Below are positions 30,253 through 39,576 of a stretch of DNA of 64,000 nucleotides, one piece after another. How positions within the stretch are numbered: position 1 is the first letter of the stretch; every line of letters begins with the position of its first letter. The DNA is taken from positions 3,476,857 through 3,540,856 of the forward strand of contig NZ_JAEHGE010000001.1 of assembly GCF_016097415.1 (NCBI RefSeq), given 5' to 3'. Both the position numbers and the translations under genes were made by a program. The notes under the pieces were generated by a model. The model had not been told where the DNA came from. It made no database searches and saw only the letters and a list, made by a program, of their open reading frames with translations. Origin of the DNA: a sulfur-oxidizing endosymbiont of Gigantopelta aegis. Lineage in GTDB: Bacteria; Pseudomonadota; Gammaproteobacteria; GRL18.

Positions 30253-30623
30253 GTGTAAAAAATATTGTTTATTTAACGGATGTTTCACAGATCACCTGTG
30301 TTGTTCAGGAAGGAAATGGCGATGTCATCTTAAAGGCCGCTCGAGAATTGGGCGTTTCCCTTGGCGCACGTTCCTATCATGCCAAAGGAACGGGAACGCA
30401 TGAATTATTTGGCCTTTTGGGCGTTGCCGTTGAAACAGAAAAAGATGTTGTGAGTGTGCTTGTTTCAGCTGAACAACGGGATATTATTTTTGATGCGCTG
30501 TATCTTGCTGCCGAACTTGATACACCAGGAATGGGCTTTATGTACATTACTCAGTTGGATAAGGTGGCCACTTATTTGCCGGAAAGTTTTGTTAATTCTT
30601 CAGAAGATGATAGTCATGGTTAA
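30249..30623 (+). CDS. PII-like regulatory protein 1
   Basis: 124 residues with a ferredoxin-like PII pattern: a beta strand, ILKAARELGVSLGARSYHAK (helix and strand entering the T-loop region), GVAVETEKDVVSVLVSAEQR, and the C-terminal PGMGFMYITQLDKVATYLPE. It lacks the canonical GlnB T-loop tyrosine motif and the standard signature, so it is a PII-like protein rather than GlnB or GlnK. Such proteins sense nucleotides or metabolites and bind membrane transporters. The four-base overlap with DUF1538 suggests it gates that protein. ATP or ligand binding is inferred only. Confidence 0.7.
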   Translation: MSVKNIVYLTDVSQITCVVQEGNGDVILKAARELGVSLGARSYHAKGTGTHELFGLLGVAVETEKDVVSVLVSAEQRDIIFDALYLAAELDTPGMGFMYITQLDKVATYLPESFVNSSEDDSHG

Positions 30624-31005
30624 TATGAATCCTGAAGTTCAAACTGACACGGGTGTTGCTCGCGAAACGGTTAAACTTATTTCTTGCCTTGTTAATAGTG
30701 AAAAAGCTGAAAAAGAATTACTGCAGGCATTGTATGATGAGCAGCAAATTGTTCGTGCTAATAGCATTAACTGTCGTGGCTACGCTTCTTTATTTGAAGC
30801 TAGGAGCAAAAAAAACACCCTGCCACAAGCACACTTTTCATACTTGATTGAAGTTGTTGTAGCACAAGTTAATGCAGATACAATATTTGATTTTATTTTT
30901 CGCAAAGCAGGGCTTGATAAGCCGGGTGCAGGTGTGGTCTTTATGGAACCCTTACAAGGTGCCAGTCATTTTTCTTTGCCGGATGCAGCCTTGCATCTAG
31001 AATAA
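30616..31005 (+). CDS. PII-like regulatory protein 2
   Basis: 129 residues starting at ATG 30616, overlapping the previous gene by eight bases. The fold pattern is like its neighbour: ETVKLISCLVNSEKAEKELL, a variable loop (GYASLFEARSKKNT), FSYLIEVVVAQVNADTIFDF and PGAGVVFMEPLQGASHFSLP. Sequence identity with PII-like protein 1 is low, so the two may form a heteromer or answer to different ligands. Two PII-like genes after one membrane protein is unusual. Confidence 0.62.
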   Translation: MVNMNPEVQTDTGVARETVKLISCLVNSEKAEKELLQALYDEQQIVRANSINCRGYASLFEARSKKNTLPQAHFSYLIEVVVAQVNADTIFDFIFRKAGLDKPGAGVVFMEPLQGASHFSLPDAALHLE

Positions 31006-31073
31006 TCAGTTGAAGGATAAATAAAGTAGCTCACTGAACTATTGAGCCGATATTTTATTATTAAGGAATATAT

Positions 31074-31655
31074 ATGAAACAAAATAACAACACTACAAAT
31101 AGAAGACCGCTGTCATTAAGCAAACTAGTTGTTCCTATCGTGTTATTTGTCGTGCTGTTAGCCGGTGTGGTTTATCTTGGCGATAGACTACATAGCCTTG
31201 AAGATAACTTAGCGTATGTACCTCCGGTGTTGGAAAATATGCTAGTCGATAGTAATAGTATTCATATCAGCAATGCTCAAACGGTTTATGTGCCCATCTA
31301 TTCGCATATCTATTCTTCAGGAGGAAGTCCTCAATTACTAGAAGCAACATTAAGTATCCGTAATTCTGACCCAGATAAAAGTATTATCTTGCTATCAGCA
31401 AGTTACTATAATTCTAAAGGCGAAAAGTTACAAAATTATATTAAGGGACAGCTTGTGCTTGCTCCGCTACAGTCTACTGAAATACTGATTGAAAAGCAGG
31501 ATGCCCGAGGTGGTTCAGGAGCAAACTTTATTGTTAAGTGGCGCTCAGACAAACCAGTATATGAACCCGTTATTGAGGCAATTATGATAGGTGATGAAAA
31601 AAATGGTATTTCATTTAAGAGCTATGGTAGACCATTGATGAAACGAATTAAATAA
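31074..31655 (+). CDS. DUF3124 domain protein, membrane-anchored
   Basis: 193 residues: one N-terminal membrane helix (LVVPIVLFVVLLAGVVYLGD, about 20-39), then a periplasmic domain with QTVYVPIYSHIYSS, LEATLSIRNSDP and GANFIVKWRSDKPVYEPVIE, which fits DUF3124. Function unknown; the beta-rich domain looks like a binding module. AAGGAATAT precedes the ATG. It lies 68 bases after the PII-like genes, probably in the same operon. Confidence 0.7.
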   Translation: MKQNNNTTNRRPLSLSKLVVPIVLFVVLLAGVVYLGDRLHSLEDNLAYVPPVLENMLVDSNSIHISNAQTVYVPIYSHIYSSGGSPQLLEATLSIRNSDPDKSIILLSASYYNSKGEKLQNYIKGQLVLAPLQSTEILIEKQDARGGSGANFIVKWRSDKPVYEPVIEAIMIGDEKNGISFKSYGRPLMKRIK

Positions 31656-31770
31656 TAATTTTGCAAGTACCTCGAAGTACAATAATTAAAATTTGATGAA
31701 ATCGAATTCATGCACTTATGACTTGAATTCAGACTACATATTATTCCAGAATTACAGAATTAGGATCATA

Positions 31771-32298
31771 ATGAACGTTCAAGAACCGTTGATTGGAAGA
31801 CTTCAGCTTATTATTAGTTGGGTAGTACGTGCGCTGGCTCTGCTTATGGTGTTTGTGATCATTATGGGGGTTATCGATGTCGGTTGGACTTTGTATCAAA
31901 GACTCATGGCACCTCCCATCTTTATCTTAACCATTACTGACATGCTGGCGACCTTTGGTGCTTTTATTGCAGTACTAATTGCCATTGAGATATTCATTAA
32001 TATTGTTGTTTATTTACAAGACGATGTGCTACATGTCAAAATTGTTATGGCTACAGCATTGATGGCCATTTCACGAAAGGTTATTATTCTTGATCTTGAC
32101 GCCACTGAACCTGCCTATCTTTGGGGAATTGCTTCAGTTGTGCTTGCCGTCAGTATTGGTTATTGGCTGGTTGTTCATTATAATCTTGAATTCAGTACTA
32201 ATGATAGAAAAACTTCAAATGCAAGCATTTGCAAAGAAAGCGAAAAAGAACATAATGTTGTAAAAGCACAACCAAGCAATACTAAGTCTATTGATTAA
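31771..32298 (+). CDS. PsiE-family phosphate-starvation-inducible membrane protein
   Basis: I use ATG 31771, just before NVQEPLIGRLQLIISW, rather than the upstream TTG or ATG codons. Of 175 residues, about 145 form four membrane helices. The family pattern is FIIMGVIDVGWTLYQRLM, then FGAFIAVLIAIEIFINIVVY and DDVLHVKIVMATALMAISRK. E. coli PsiE is induced by phosphate starvation, but its activity is unknown. Here it stands between DUF3124 and a P-type ATPase. The charged tail after residue 150 is specific to this protein. Confidence 0.75.
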   Translation: MNVQEPLIGRLQLIISWVVRALALLMVFVIIMGVIDVGWTLYQRLMAPPIFILTITDMLATFGAFIAVLIAIEIFINIVVYLQDDVLHVKIVMATALMAISRKVIILDLDATEPAYLWGIASVVLAVSIGYWLVVHYNLEFSTNDRKTSNASICKESEKEHNVVKAQPSNTKSID

Positions 32299-32325
32299 TA
32301 AGATACCCGTAAGAGAGCAATTAAA

Positions 32326-35043
32326 ATGAAACCCATTATGCAAAAACATTGGCACCACCTACCACAGGAAGAAGTGCTGGAGCTGCTGGAAGCAGACCTT
32401 GAAAAAGGACTGGATCAGCTTGAAGTCGGTGAGCGACAGGAAAACTTTGGTCCTAATGAGCTGACTCAGAAAAAAGGTCATGGCCCCTTAGTCAGGTTTT
32501 TATTACAGTTTAATCAGGCTCTGGTTTACATCTTGCTGGTGGCGGTGGTTATAAAGCTGTTTCTGGGTGCTTATGTTGATGCGGGGGTCATTTTTGGTGT
32601 GGTATTGCTTAACTCTATTATTGGTTTTATGCAGGAAGGTAAGGCATTAAGTGCTCTGGATGCGCTGGCAAAAGCATTAACCACTGAAACTACAGTCTTG
32701 CGTGCCGGTGATAAGCAACGTATTAATGCCAGTGAACTGGTACCGGGAGATATTGTTCTGCTGGCCTCAGGTGACAAGGTTCCCGCTGATTTGCGCCTAT
32801 TGCAGAGTCGTAGCTTGCAAATCGATGAATCTGCTTTGACCGGTGAGTCTTTGCCTGTGGAAAAAAGTCCGGGCACCCTGGGCCATGACGCTATTCTGGC
32901 GGAGCGCAAGAATATGGCTTATTCCTCTACTCTGGTCACTTATGGCACCTGTGTGGGAGTGATTACTGGTACGGGAGATGAGACTGAAATTGGTCGTATT
33001 TCCGAATTGATATCCAGTGCAGAAATACTGGCTACCCCATTAACACGCAAAATTGCCAAATTCAGCCATGTTTTGCTGTATGCAATTCTGGCATTGGCAG
33101 CAGTTACCTTTATGATTGGCCTATATCATGGAGGTCATTGGGTGGATCTCTTTATGTCGGCAGTGGCATTGTCGGTGGCAATGATACCCGAAGGCTTGCC
33201 TGCGGTGTTGACTATTACGCTAGCCATTGGTGTGGCACGGATGGCAAAACGTAACGCTATTATTCGTCATTTACCTGCGGTAGAAACACTGGGTAGCACT
33301 ACCATAATTTGTTCTGACAAAACGGGCACACTGACACGTAATGAAATGACGGTGCAGCAGATCTGGGCCGGTGATGAATTATTTACGGTCAGTGGTGTGG
33401 GTTATGCACCTAAAGGGGAAGTGCTGAAAGATGCACAGAAAATAGATATTCATAGCAATACGGCGTTAACTGAGCTATTGCGCGCTGGCCTGCTGTGTAA
33501 TGAGTCTATATTGAAAGAGGATGAAGAAGGCTGGAAAGTTGAAGGTGATCCGACAGAAGGGGCATTATTAGCATCTGCTTTCAAATCAGGCTTGGATTTA
33601 CAAGCGGAAAAACAAGCCTATCCACGCATTGATACCATACCTTTTGAGTCCGAATACAAATACATGGTAAGCCTGCACGGAGGTGATAAGCCCGTTGTCT
33701 ATCTGAAAGGTTCCGTTGAAAGTATGCTGGCTCGTTGTGATAAAATCATGGGGGCTGATGGTAAAGCGCAGGCCTTGGATGCTGAGGCCGTTAATGCCCA
33801 GGTAGAAGCATTGGCACAGCAGGGCCAGAGAGTGTTAGCTTTTGCCTGTATGACAGAGTTAGCCAATAATGTAACGGCTATTGATCATGATGATGTTGAT
33901 AAAGGACTGATTTTTCTTGGCCTTCAGGGTATGATTGATCCACCAAGAGAAGAAGCCATTAAAGCGGTCAGTATTTGTCAGACTGCGGGTATTCGGGTGA
34001 AGATGATTACCGGTGATCATGCGATTACTGCCGCTGCCATCGCCGGGCAAATCGGTCTTGATCATACTTTAGCTAAGGGTGAGATGCCTAGGGTTCTGAC
34101 CGGCATTGAGTTGGCAGAAATGTCAGATGCTGAGATGATAGAAGCGGCGACAGGTACTGCCGTTTTTGCCCGGGTGACACCAGAACAAAAACTGCGTCTA
34201 GTCGAAGCCTTGCAGGCTCATGGCGAAGTTGTCGCAATGACGGGTGATGGCGTGAATGATGCACCGGCATTACGTCGTGCTGATATTGGTGTGGCGATGG
34301 GAATTACGGGCACTGAAGTCTCCAAAGAAGCAGCCGACATGGTACTCACGGATGACAACTTTGCTACGATTACGTCCGCTGTTGAAGAAGGACGTGGTGT
34401 CTTTGATAACCTGATTAAATTTCTAACTTGGATCCTACCAACGAATGCGGGTCAGGGCTTGGTGATTATCACCGCTGTTGTCATGTCTCAACCGCTGCCG
34501 GTTTTACCGGTACAGGCCTTATGGATTAATATGACCACTGCTGTCCTGCTGGGGCTTGCCCTTGCCTTTGAACCCCGTGAACCCGGCATTATGAACCGCT
34601 TGCCTCGTAAACCCGACATTTCACTACTCAATGGTGAAATGATATTTCGTGTTTTGCTGGTTGGACTGATGTTATTAGTGGGTAGTTATGGCCTGTTTGA
34701 ATTAGCCTTGGCTAATGGTGATAGCGAAGCTCAGGCACGTACTATTGCGGTGAATGTTTTTGCCGTCGGCCAGTCTTTTTACTTGCTTAATTGTCGTTCA
34801 TTGCGATTTTCAATGTTGAGTCTGGGGCTCTTTAGTAATCTATGGATTTGGGCTGGTATTGCTGCAATGGCAATAGCACAGCTTCTGTTTACCTACCTGC
34901 CTCTGATGAATCAGATGTTCCATACCGCGCCTATTGATCTGCTTGATTGGTTACAAATTCTAGCAGTGGGTCTGGTTATTTATATTGTTATTGGTGCTGA
35001 AAAAGCAATCAGACGAAAGCAAGAAAACAAACAATACTCGTGA
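32326..35043 (+). CDS. Cation-transporting P-type ATPase, P2A-like
   Basis: 905 residues with a full P-type layout: cation-ATPase N-terminal domain (HHLPQEEVLELLEADLEKGL), actuator motif LTGESLPVEK, helix 4 MIPEGLPAVLTITLAIGVAR (about 286-305), phosphorylation site CSDKTGTLT (about 330), nucleotide domain with VEGDPTEGALL, hinge MTGDGVNDAPALRRAD (about 638) and four C-terminal helices. The PEGLPA motif and the C-terminal domain place it with Ca2+/Mn2+ or Na+/K+ exporting P2 ATPases; the ion cannot be told by eye. It starts 27 bases after the PsiE-like gene, so the genes are co-transcribed. Confidence 0.9.
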   Translation: MKPIMQKHWHHLPQEEVLELLEADLEKGLDQLEVGERQENFGPNELTQKKGHGPLVRFLLQFNQALVYILLVAVVIKLFLGAYVDAGVIFGVVLLNSIIGFMQEGKALSALDALAKALTTETTVLRAGDKQRINASELVPGDIVLLASGDKVPADLRLLQSRSLQIDESALTGESLPVEKSPGTLGHDAILAERKNMAYSSTLVTYGTCVGVITGTGDETEIGRISELISSAEILATPLTRKIAKFSHVLLYAILALAAVTFMIGLYHGGHWVDLFMSAVALSVAMIPEGLPAVLTITLAIGVARMAKRNAIIRHLPAVETLGSTTIICSDKTGTLTRNEMTVQQIWAGDELFTVSGVGYAPKGEVLKDAQKIDIHSNTALTELLRAGLLCNESILKEDEEGWKVEGDPTEGALLASAFKSGLDLQAEKQAYPRIDTIPFESEYKYMVSLHGGDKPVVYLKGSVESMLARCDKIMGADGKAQALDAEAVNAQVEALAQQGQRVLAFACMTELANNVTAIDHDDVDKGLIFLGLQGMIDPPREEAIKAVSICQTAGIRVKMITGDHAITAAAIAGQIGLDHTLAKGEMPRVLTGIELAEMSDAEMIEAATGTAVFARVTPEQKLRLVEALQAHGEVVAMTGDGVNDAPALRRADIGVAMGITGTEVSKEAADMVLTDDNFATITSAVEEGRGVFDNLIKFLTWILPTNAGQGLVIITAVVMSQPLPVLPVQALWINMTTAVLLGLALAFEPREPGIMNRLPRKPDISLLNGEMIFRVLLVGLMLLVGSYGLFELALANGDSEAQARTIAVNVFAVGQSFYLLNCRSLRFSMLSLGLFSNLWIWAGIAAMAIAQLLFTYLPLMNQMFHTAPIDLLDWLQILAVGLVIYIVIGAEKAIRRKQENKQYS

Positions 35044-35086
35044 TACTTGGAGGTGTTGCGTCTAAGTTAATCATATAGAGTTAGGA

Positions 35087-35114
35087 TATAAGAGTTAAGG
35101 TATAAGAATTAAGG
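35087..35114 (+). repeat. Short tandem repeat in the uspA leader
   Basis: Two 14-bp units, tataagagttaagg and tataagaattaagg, preceded by a third diverged unit (atagagttagga), lie directly before the UspA start. The last unit supplies the TAAGG ribosome-binding site, so unit number could affect translation. Confidence 0.5.
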
Positions 35115-35121
35115 TATATTG

Positions 35122-36078
35122 ATGAAAAACTTTAAAAACATACTTTTTATTGCCGATGCAGAAATGCAATGTCGCCCAGCATTTGAGAGAGCTATGTTAC
35201 TGGCAGAAAATAATCAGGCCAACTTGACGGTTGCTACTATAGTTGATGAATTGCCCGGTTATTATCCACAGTTAATAAATGGTGAATTAAGCAAACAGAT
35301 AAAGGATGAGCATCTGAAGCAGATTGAAAATCTGGTCGCATCGGTATCGCATAGTAAAAAAGTGAGAGTCATTACGAAATTATTAGTTGGGAAACCTTTT
35401 TTGGCTATTATTCATGAAGTGCTGACTCAAAAAATAGAGCTAGTGATAAAAACGGTTGATAAAGAAACGTTTATGTCACGTCTTTTTGGTAGCTCTGATA
35501 TGAGTCTATTACGTGAATGTCCATGCCCTGTATGGTTATTAAAGTCATCAGTTCATGAACCGTATAAGAAGTTAATGGTTGCTATTGATTTTGATCCCAT
35601 GTCAACTGAACCAGTTGATGAGCAACTTAATCGACAAATTTTGAATATGTCCCTATCTCTGGCCTTGTCTGAATTTAGTGAGTTGCATATTGTTCATGTT
35701 TGGTCTGCCTATGGTGAAAGCGGTTTGCGAACTGGATTTGCAAAGCAACCTAAAAAAGATGTTGATGCCTATGTCAATGAAATACGAGTGAAGCATGAAA
35801 CGTATTTTAAACAACTGGTTTCAAGTGTGATTGATGAGGTAGGAAAAGAGGTCTCTGATTATATAAAACCTCAGGTTCATCTGATAAAAGGTAATGCTCG
35901 GGATAAAATTCCAGAATTCGCCAAAAAAGAGGAAGTTGATCTTATTTTGATGGGAACCCTTGCTCGAACCGGGGTGTCAGGTTTGTTTATGGGGAATACC
36001 TCGGAAACGATTCTAAGTCAAATTGACTGTTCCATTCTGGCTGTTAAACCTGAAGGATTTGTATCACCCGTTGCATAA
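35122..36078 (+). CDS. Universal stress protein, tandem UspA domains
   Basis: 318 residues with two Usp domains, as in UspE. The second has the ATP-binding glycine pattern GTLARTGVSGLFMGNTSE near residues 275-292. The first (about 1-145, KNILFIADAEMQCRPAFERA) has lost it, reading VDKETFMSRLFGSSDMSLL. I use ATG 35122; an in-frame TTG at 35119 would add one Met. A cytoplasmic stress or energy-status protein, placed here with ion pumps. It ends 21 bases before the convergent Na/Pi gene. Confidence 0.85.
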   Translation: MKNFKNILFIADAEMQCRPAFERAMLLAENNQANLTVATIVDELPGYYPQLINGELSKQIKDEHLKQIENLVASVSHSKKVRVITKLLVGKPFLAIIHEVLTQKIELVIKTVDKETFMSRLFGSSDMSLLRECPCPVWLLKSSVHEPYKKLMVAIDFDPMSTEPVDEQLNRQILNMSLSLALSEFSELHIVHVWSAYGESGLRTGFAKQPKKDVDAYVNEIRVKHETYFKQLVSSVIDEVGKEVSDYIKPQVHLIKGNARDKIPEFAKKEEVDLILMGTLARTGVSGLFMGNTSETILSQIDCSILAVKPEGFVSPVA

Positions 36079-36099
36079 AAGGATTATTAATTGTCCTGA

Positions 36100-37878
36100 C
36101 TAACCAATGGGCGGTGGAACATTTTTAGCGATACGTTTTGTTAAAGTGTAGATGCGTCGCATTTGTTCAACAAAAGCCATTTCAACTCGCACCAGTTTCA
36201 GGTAATCAGGATCATTGGTGCCAAGGCGAATGGCTTTTCGGCTAAGCAATGCATTTGAATTTTTAGCGATAATCTTTCTCATGGATATAACGGATTCAGC
36301 CGCTTTTTGGTCGTCATCCCGGATGGCTATCACGGTTAGTTCAAGCGCCTTGACCACAGATTGATGCAGTGTTTTCATTAATATCTGTGTCGTCTTTCCC
36401 GTTTTTGGCTTAAGCTCGCAGGCTTTATGAGCAAGTGCCTGCAGTTCATTTCTGACCACATCGGCAATACTTTCAAAATTGTCACAGGCAATCATTAATT
36501 GCTGAAAATTGTCACTGTCATGCTCACTGAGTTCCCCCCTACGAATAAGCCCTAGATAGTGTAAGATTTCTTCTTCAAGAATATCGACCTCGTCATAGCG
36601 TTTGGCAATCTCAATTACTGTTTGCATATTGCCGTTTTTGTAGGCGGTAAATATTTCATCTAACATCAGGCTGGTTATGTCACCCATTCTGCCCAGTTCC
36701 AGGCGTACTTGTTGCAGGGCGATGGGGGTAGAGACTAAGGCGTTTTTATCGATAAATTTGGGTGTAATAATAACCCCTACTTTGGCTTTGCGTTCAGGTA
36801 CTAGGAATTCAGCCAGGCGGGCAAACCAGGTTGTAAAGCCGATGAAGATCAGTGTGTTTATAATATTAAAAAATGTATTGGCATTGGCAATCTGTCGGGG
36901 CACTTCGGCGCCTGCTCGAGCTAGGCCTGTCAGTTCAGGTTCTGCAGGAGAGAGCCAGACGGCAATGTCTACTAAAAGCCAGATGAGCGGTAACCATATC
37001 AACACCCCCACAACATTAAAGACTACATGAACGACCGATGCCTGCACTGCCTGAGTGGACTTGCTGCTCATGACCCCCATGATGGCGGTGGTGATTGCGG
37101 TACCAATATTGGCGCCTAATGCAAGTGCGATACCTGCGGGTAAGGACAATAGACCTTCACTGGCCATTGCGATGGCAATACCAATGGTGGCAGCAGAGGA
37201 TTGAACTATTGCGGTAAATATGGCACCCGCTAAAATGCCGGCCATGGGTTTTTCAAGACTGACGAGTATGTCTAAGAAGGGCTGATAAGTACGCAATGGT
37301 GTCATGGTATGACTCATTAAGCCCATGCCGTAGAAGACTAGACCAATCCCCATGATCATCATGCCATAGTATTTCACTTTATCTTTTTTTGCCGTAAAAA
37401 GCATAAAAAACCCAATTGCCACCGGACCAAGGGAATAGGCCGCTAGATCAAATGCGAGTAATTGTGCGGTGACGGTACTGCCAATATTTGCCCCCATGAT
37501 GACCCCCACAGATTGTGCGAGAGTCATCATGCCACTACTGATAAAACCTACAACAAGTAGTGTTGTGACGGTGGATGAATTGAGAATGCCCGTGACAAAG
37601 GCGCCTGTTATGGCACCCATAAAACGATTTGTGGTGAGATGAGAGAGTACTTTTGTCATTGCGTCACCGGCGGCTTTTTTCATCCCCTCAGACAATAACT
37701 GCAAACCGGCAAGAAATAAGGCCAGGCCACCGAAAAGCCCCAATGCGAGTTGCAGCCAGTCAATTTTGACGTCTGTGGACGCTGCAAAAGCAAAGGGTGA
37801 GCCGCTAAAAAGCATGAGCAGGAAGATAAAACCTGAAATTTTACACAGTGTTAATGTCACTGAGGTGGCCTCGGTCAT
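36100..37878 (-). CDS. Na+/phosphate cotransporter family protein with PhoU-like tail
   Basis: 592 residues. A signal-like N-terminus (about 13-35) leads into the duplicated Na/Pi cotransport domain: GLALFLAGLQLLSEGMKKAA, FVTGILNSSTVTTLLVVGF in the first half and IFTAIVQSSAATIGIAIAMA in the second, the paired serine-rich motifs of the NptA/PF02690 family. Residues from about 385 form a helical PhoU-like domain (RRGELSEHDSDNFQQLMIAC). It probably imports or exports phosphate with Na+ at the inner membrane. It is divergent from the orphan at 38101, with a 220-base gap. Confidence 0.88.
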   Translation of the reverse strand: MTEATSVTLTLCKISGFIFLLMLFSGSPFAFAASTDVKIDWLQLALGLFGGLALFLAGLQLLSEGMKKAAGDAMTKVLSHLTTNRFMGAITGAFVTGILNSSTVTTLLVVGFISSGMMTLAQSVGVIMGANIGSTVTAQLLAFDLAAYSLGPVAIGFFMLFTAKKDKVKYYGMMIMGIGLVFYGMGLMSHTMTPLRTYQPFLDILVSLEKPMAGILAGAIFTAIVQSSAATIGIAIAMASEGLLSLPAGIALALGANIGTAITTAIMGVMSSKSTQAVQASVVHVVFNVVGVLIWLPLIWLLVDIAVWLSPAEPELTGLARAGAEVPRQIANANTFFNIINTLIFIGFTTWFARLAEFLVPERKAKVGVIITPKFIDKNALVSTPIALQQVRLELGRMGDITSLMLDEIFTAYKNGNMQTVIEIAKRYDEVDILEEEILHYLGLIRRGELSEHDSDNFQQLMIACDNFESIADVVRNELQALAHKACELKPKTGKTTQILMKTLHQSVVKALELTVIAIRDDDQKAAESVISMRKIIAKNSNALLSRKAIRLGTNDPDYLKLVRVEMAFVEQMRRIYTLTKRIAKNVPPPIG

Positions 37879-38100
37879 GAAGAAGAATAATATTTATATT
37901 GTATAATAGTACGAATTGACTATTCTTAGAAGGTGCTTTGTTCAAAATTCTCGAATAAATAAATGCTTCGAGGAATATACCATGCTGACAAATATACTTA
38001 TGATACTTACAGTAATGGTAAAGAATAAAACGACAGGAGGAAAAATCAATGCGATTAAGGTTTAAATGTTATCTAAGTTTAATGGATTGTAGACGATAGA

Positions 38101-39483
38101 ATGAGTGTTATTCTCAAAATAAAAATGCATGATAAATTTCGCCTAGAGCTTATCACGGTCAGTCATCCTCAGCAAAAGCCTTTAACCTTCGATTTGTTCT
38201 GGTTTTTTCCTAAAGAGCTGGATGTGACTCAATCCAGTTATCCCAAACCTTTGTTTTACCGCTATCTGAAAAATAATATGAGGTATCGTATTCCAGATCA
38301 AACATTGACGGAATTAACAGCGCCTGACAATCGTTATATAAAAATACTGGTTGATGAAATCATTAATGAAAATGATTTGGAATATCATCATGCCCTCAGG
38401 CTATTAAGTAATATCTTTGTCAAGGCTCTGAAGAAAGAAATAAACGTTCACACGGCCAATGAGAAGACTGAAGATATATTGCAAGCCAACATTCAGGTCA
38501 AGGCAGTTTTAAGGCGTTTACGTGCACAGATTACAATTTCCGGACAAGGAAATAAGTTTGGATTTCAGACTGTCAATCAATACTGTAGTAGTGAAGTTAT
38601 TCAAACCTACCTCGCTTGCATTGCGGACATTCCTGACGGGCAGATAAAAAATGCCTTGTTAAAGACCGTTGCAGAAGAAAATGAATACCGCCATGCAAAT
38701 AAGATGTCTGCATTAGATAATAATGCCAGCTTTATAAAATCCGTCCGGAAGCTAAAATTAATCCGGCGTTATTGTGAAGGTACACTGTTTCTTAAAACCC
38801 GTAGAAGCGAAGAAGGGGTTGTTGCACAGCAGATTATATTTAGTCTGGCTGCCGCTTTGTCCATGATGTTTGCAATGTTAATTGCCTTTTGGTCTCAGCA
38901 AAAATTTGGTAACTTTACCACGAGTTTTCTGGCGGCAATGGTATTAGGTTATATTGTTAAAGACAGGCTAAAAGAGTTGAGCCGGGAGGTAACATATCTC
39001 AGACTGAGCCGATATTTGTTTGACTTCAGCACACAATTGCAATCAGAGCGATTATTGCGTAAACCTACCATCGGCACAATCAAAGAAGTGGTACAATTTA
39101 TTAAGCCACGAAAACTGGATAATACGCTTAGAAATTTCTACCAGCAACAAGCGAACTATAGCAAGGATTCTTATGAATCAGTTTTAATGTATCGGCGGCA
39201 ATTTAAGACGAGTACAAAAATAATGCCAAAGGGCATTGATCAATATGTTAATTTTACGCTTTTTAACCTGAGAAAGATGTTGCGCAATGCGTCTTATCAG
39301 GACTATCCCTTTTTTTACCAAAAAGGCAGCAAAGTTATTTGTCGTATGGTGCAAAAAAGTTATCCAATAGAACTTGTGGCTCGTATCACCGGTGATGGGG
39401 AGGCACGTTATCAGCATTATACGCTGACAGTGACTCGAAAAGGTATTCGTCGCATTCATCAAGCCAGTTTTAATGATAACTAG
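38101..39483 (+). CDS. Unknown protein with two central membrane helices
   Basis: I do not recognise a family. 460 residues: a soluble N-terminal part of about 240, two membrane segments (QIIFSLAAALSMMFAMLIAF about 243-262 and FTTSFLAAMVLGYIVKD about 269-285), then a basic soluble part with about 25 Lys/Arg in the first 100. The hairpin would leave both soluble parts in the cytoplasm. A further region (YPIELVARITGDGEARYQHY) is beta-rich. It is followed after 93 bases by a CYTH-like protein on the same strand and may work with it. No catalytic motif is apparent. Confidence 0.6.
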   Translation: MSVILKIKMHDKFRLELITVSHPQQKPLTFDLFWFFPKELDVTQSSYPKPLFYRYLKNNMRYRIPDQTLTELTAPDNRYIKILVDEIINENDLEYHHALRLLSNIFVKALKKEINVHTANEKTEDILQANIQVKAVLRRLRAQITISGQGNKFGFQTVNQYCSSEVIQTYLACIADIPDGQIKNALLKTVAEENEYRHANKMSALDNNASFIKSVRKLKLIRRYCEGTLFLKTRRSEEGVVAQQIIFSLAAALSMMFAMLIAFWSQQKFGNFTTSFLAAMVLGYIVKDRLKELSREVTYLRLSRYLFDFSTQLQSERLLRKPTIGTIKEVVQFIKPRKLDNTLRNFYQQQANYSKDSYESVLMYRRQFKTSTKIMPKGIDQYVNFTLFNLRKMLRNASYQDYPFFYQKGSKVICRMVQKSYPIELVARITGDGEARYQHYTLTVTRKGIRRIHQASFNDN

Positions 39484-39576
39484 GCACCGTGTAAAAAATT
39501 TTTTTAAATGACTGTTGTCTATTGTTCTTAACGTGTTAATCATTTAATCTGTAGAAGATAAAAGGAAGGGAAAATT

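Noticed and set aside
30249-30623. Naming the first PII-like gene glnB or glnK
   Set aside because: The T-loop signature with the modified tyrosine is absent, and the neighbour is DUF1538, not amtB or glnA.
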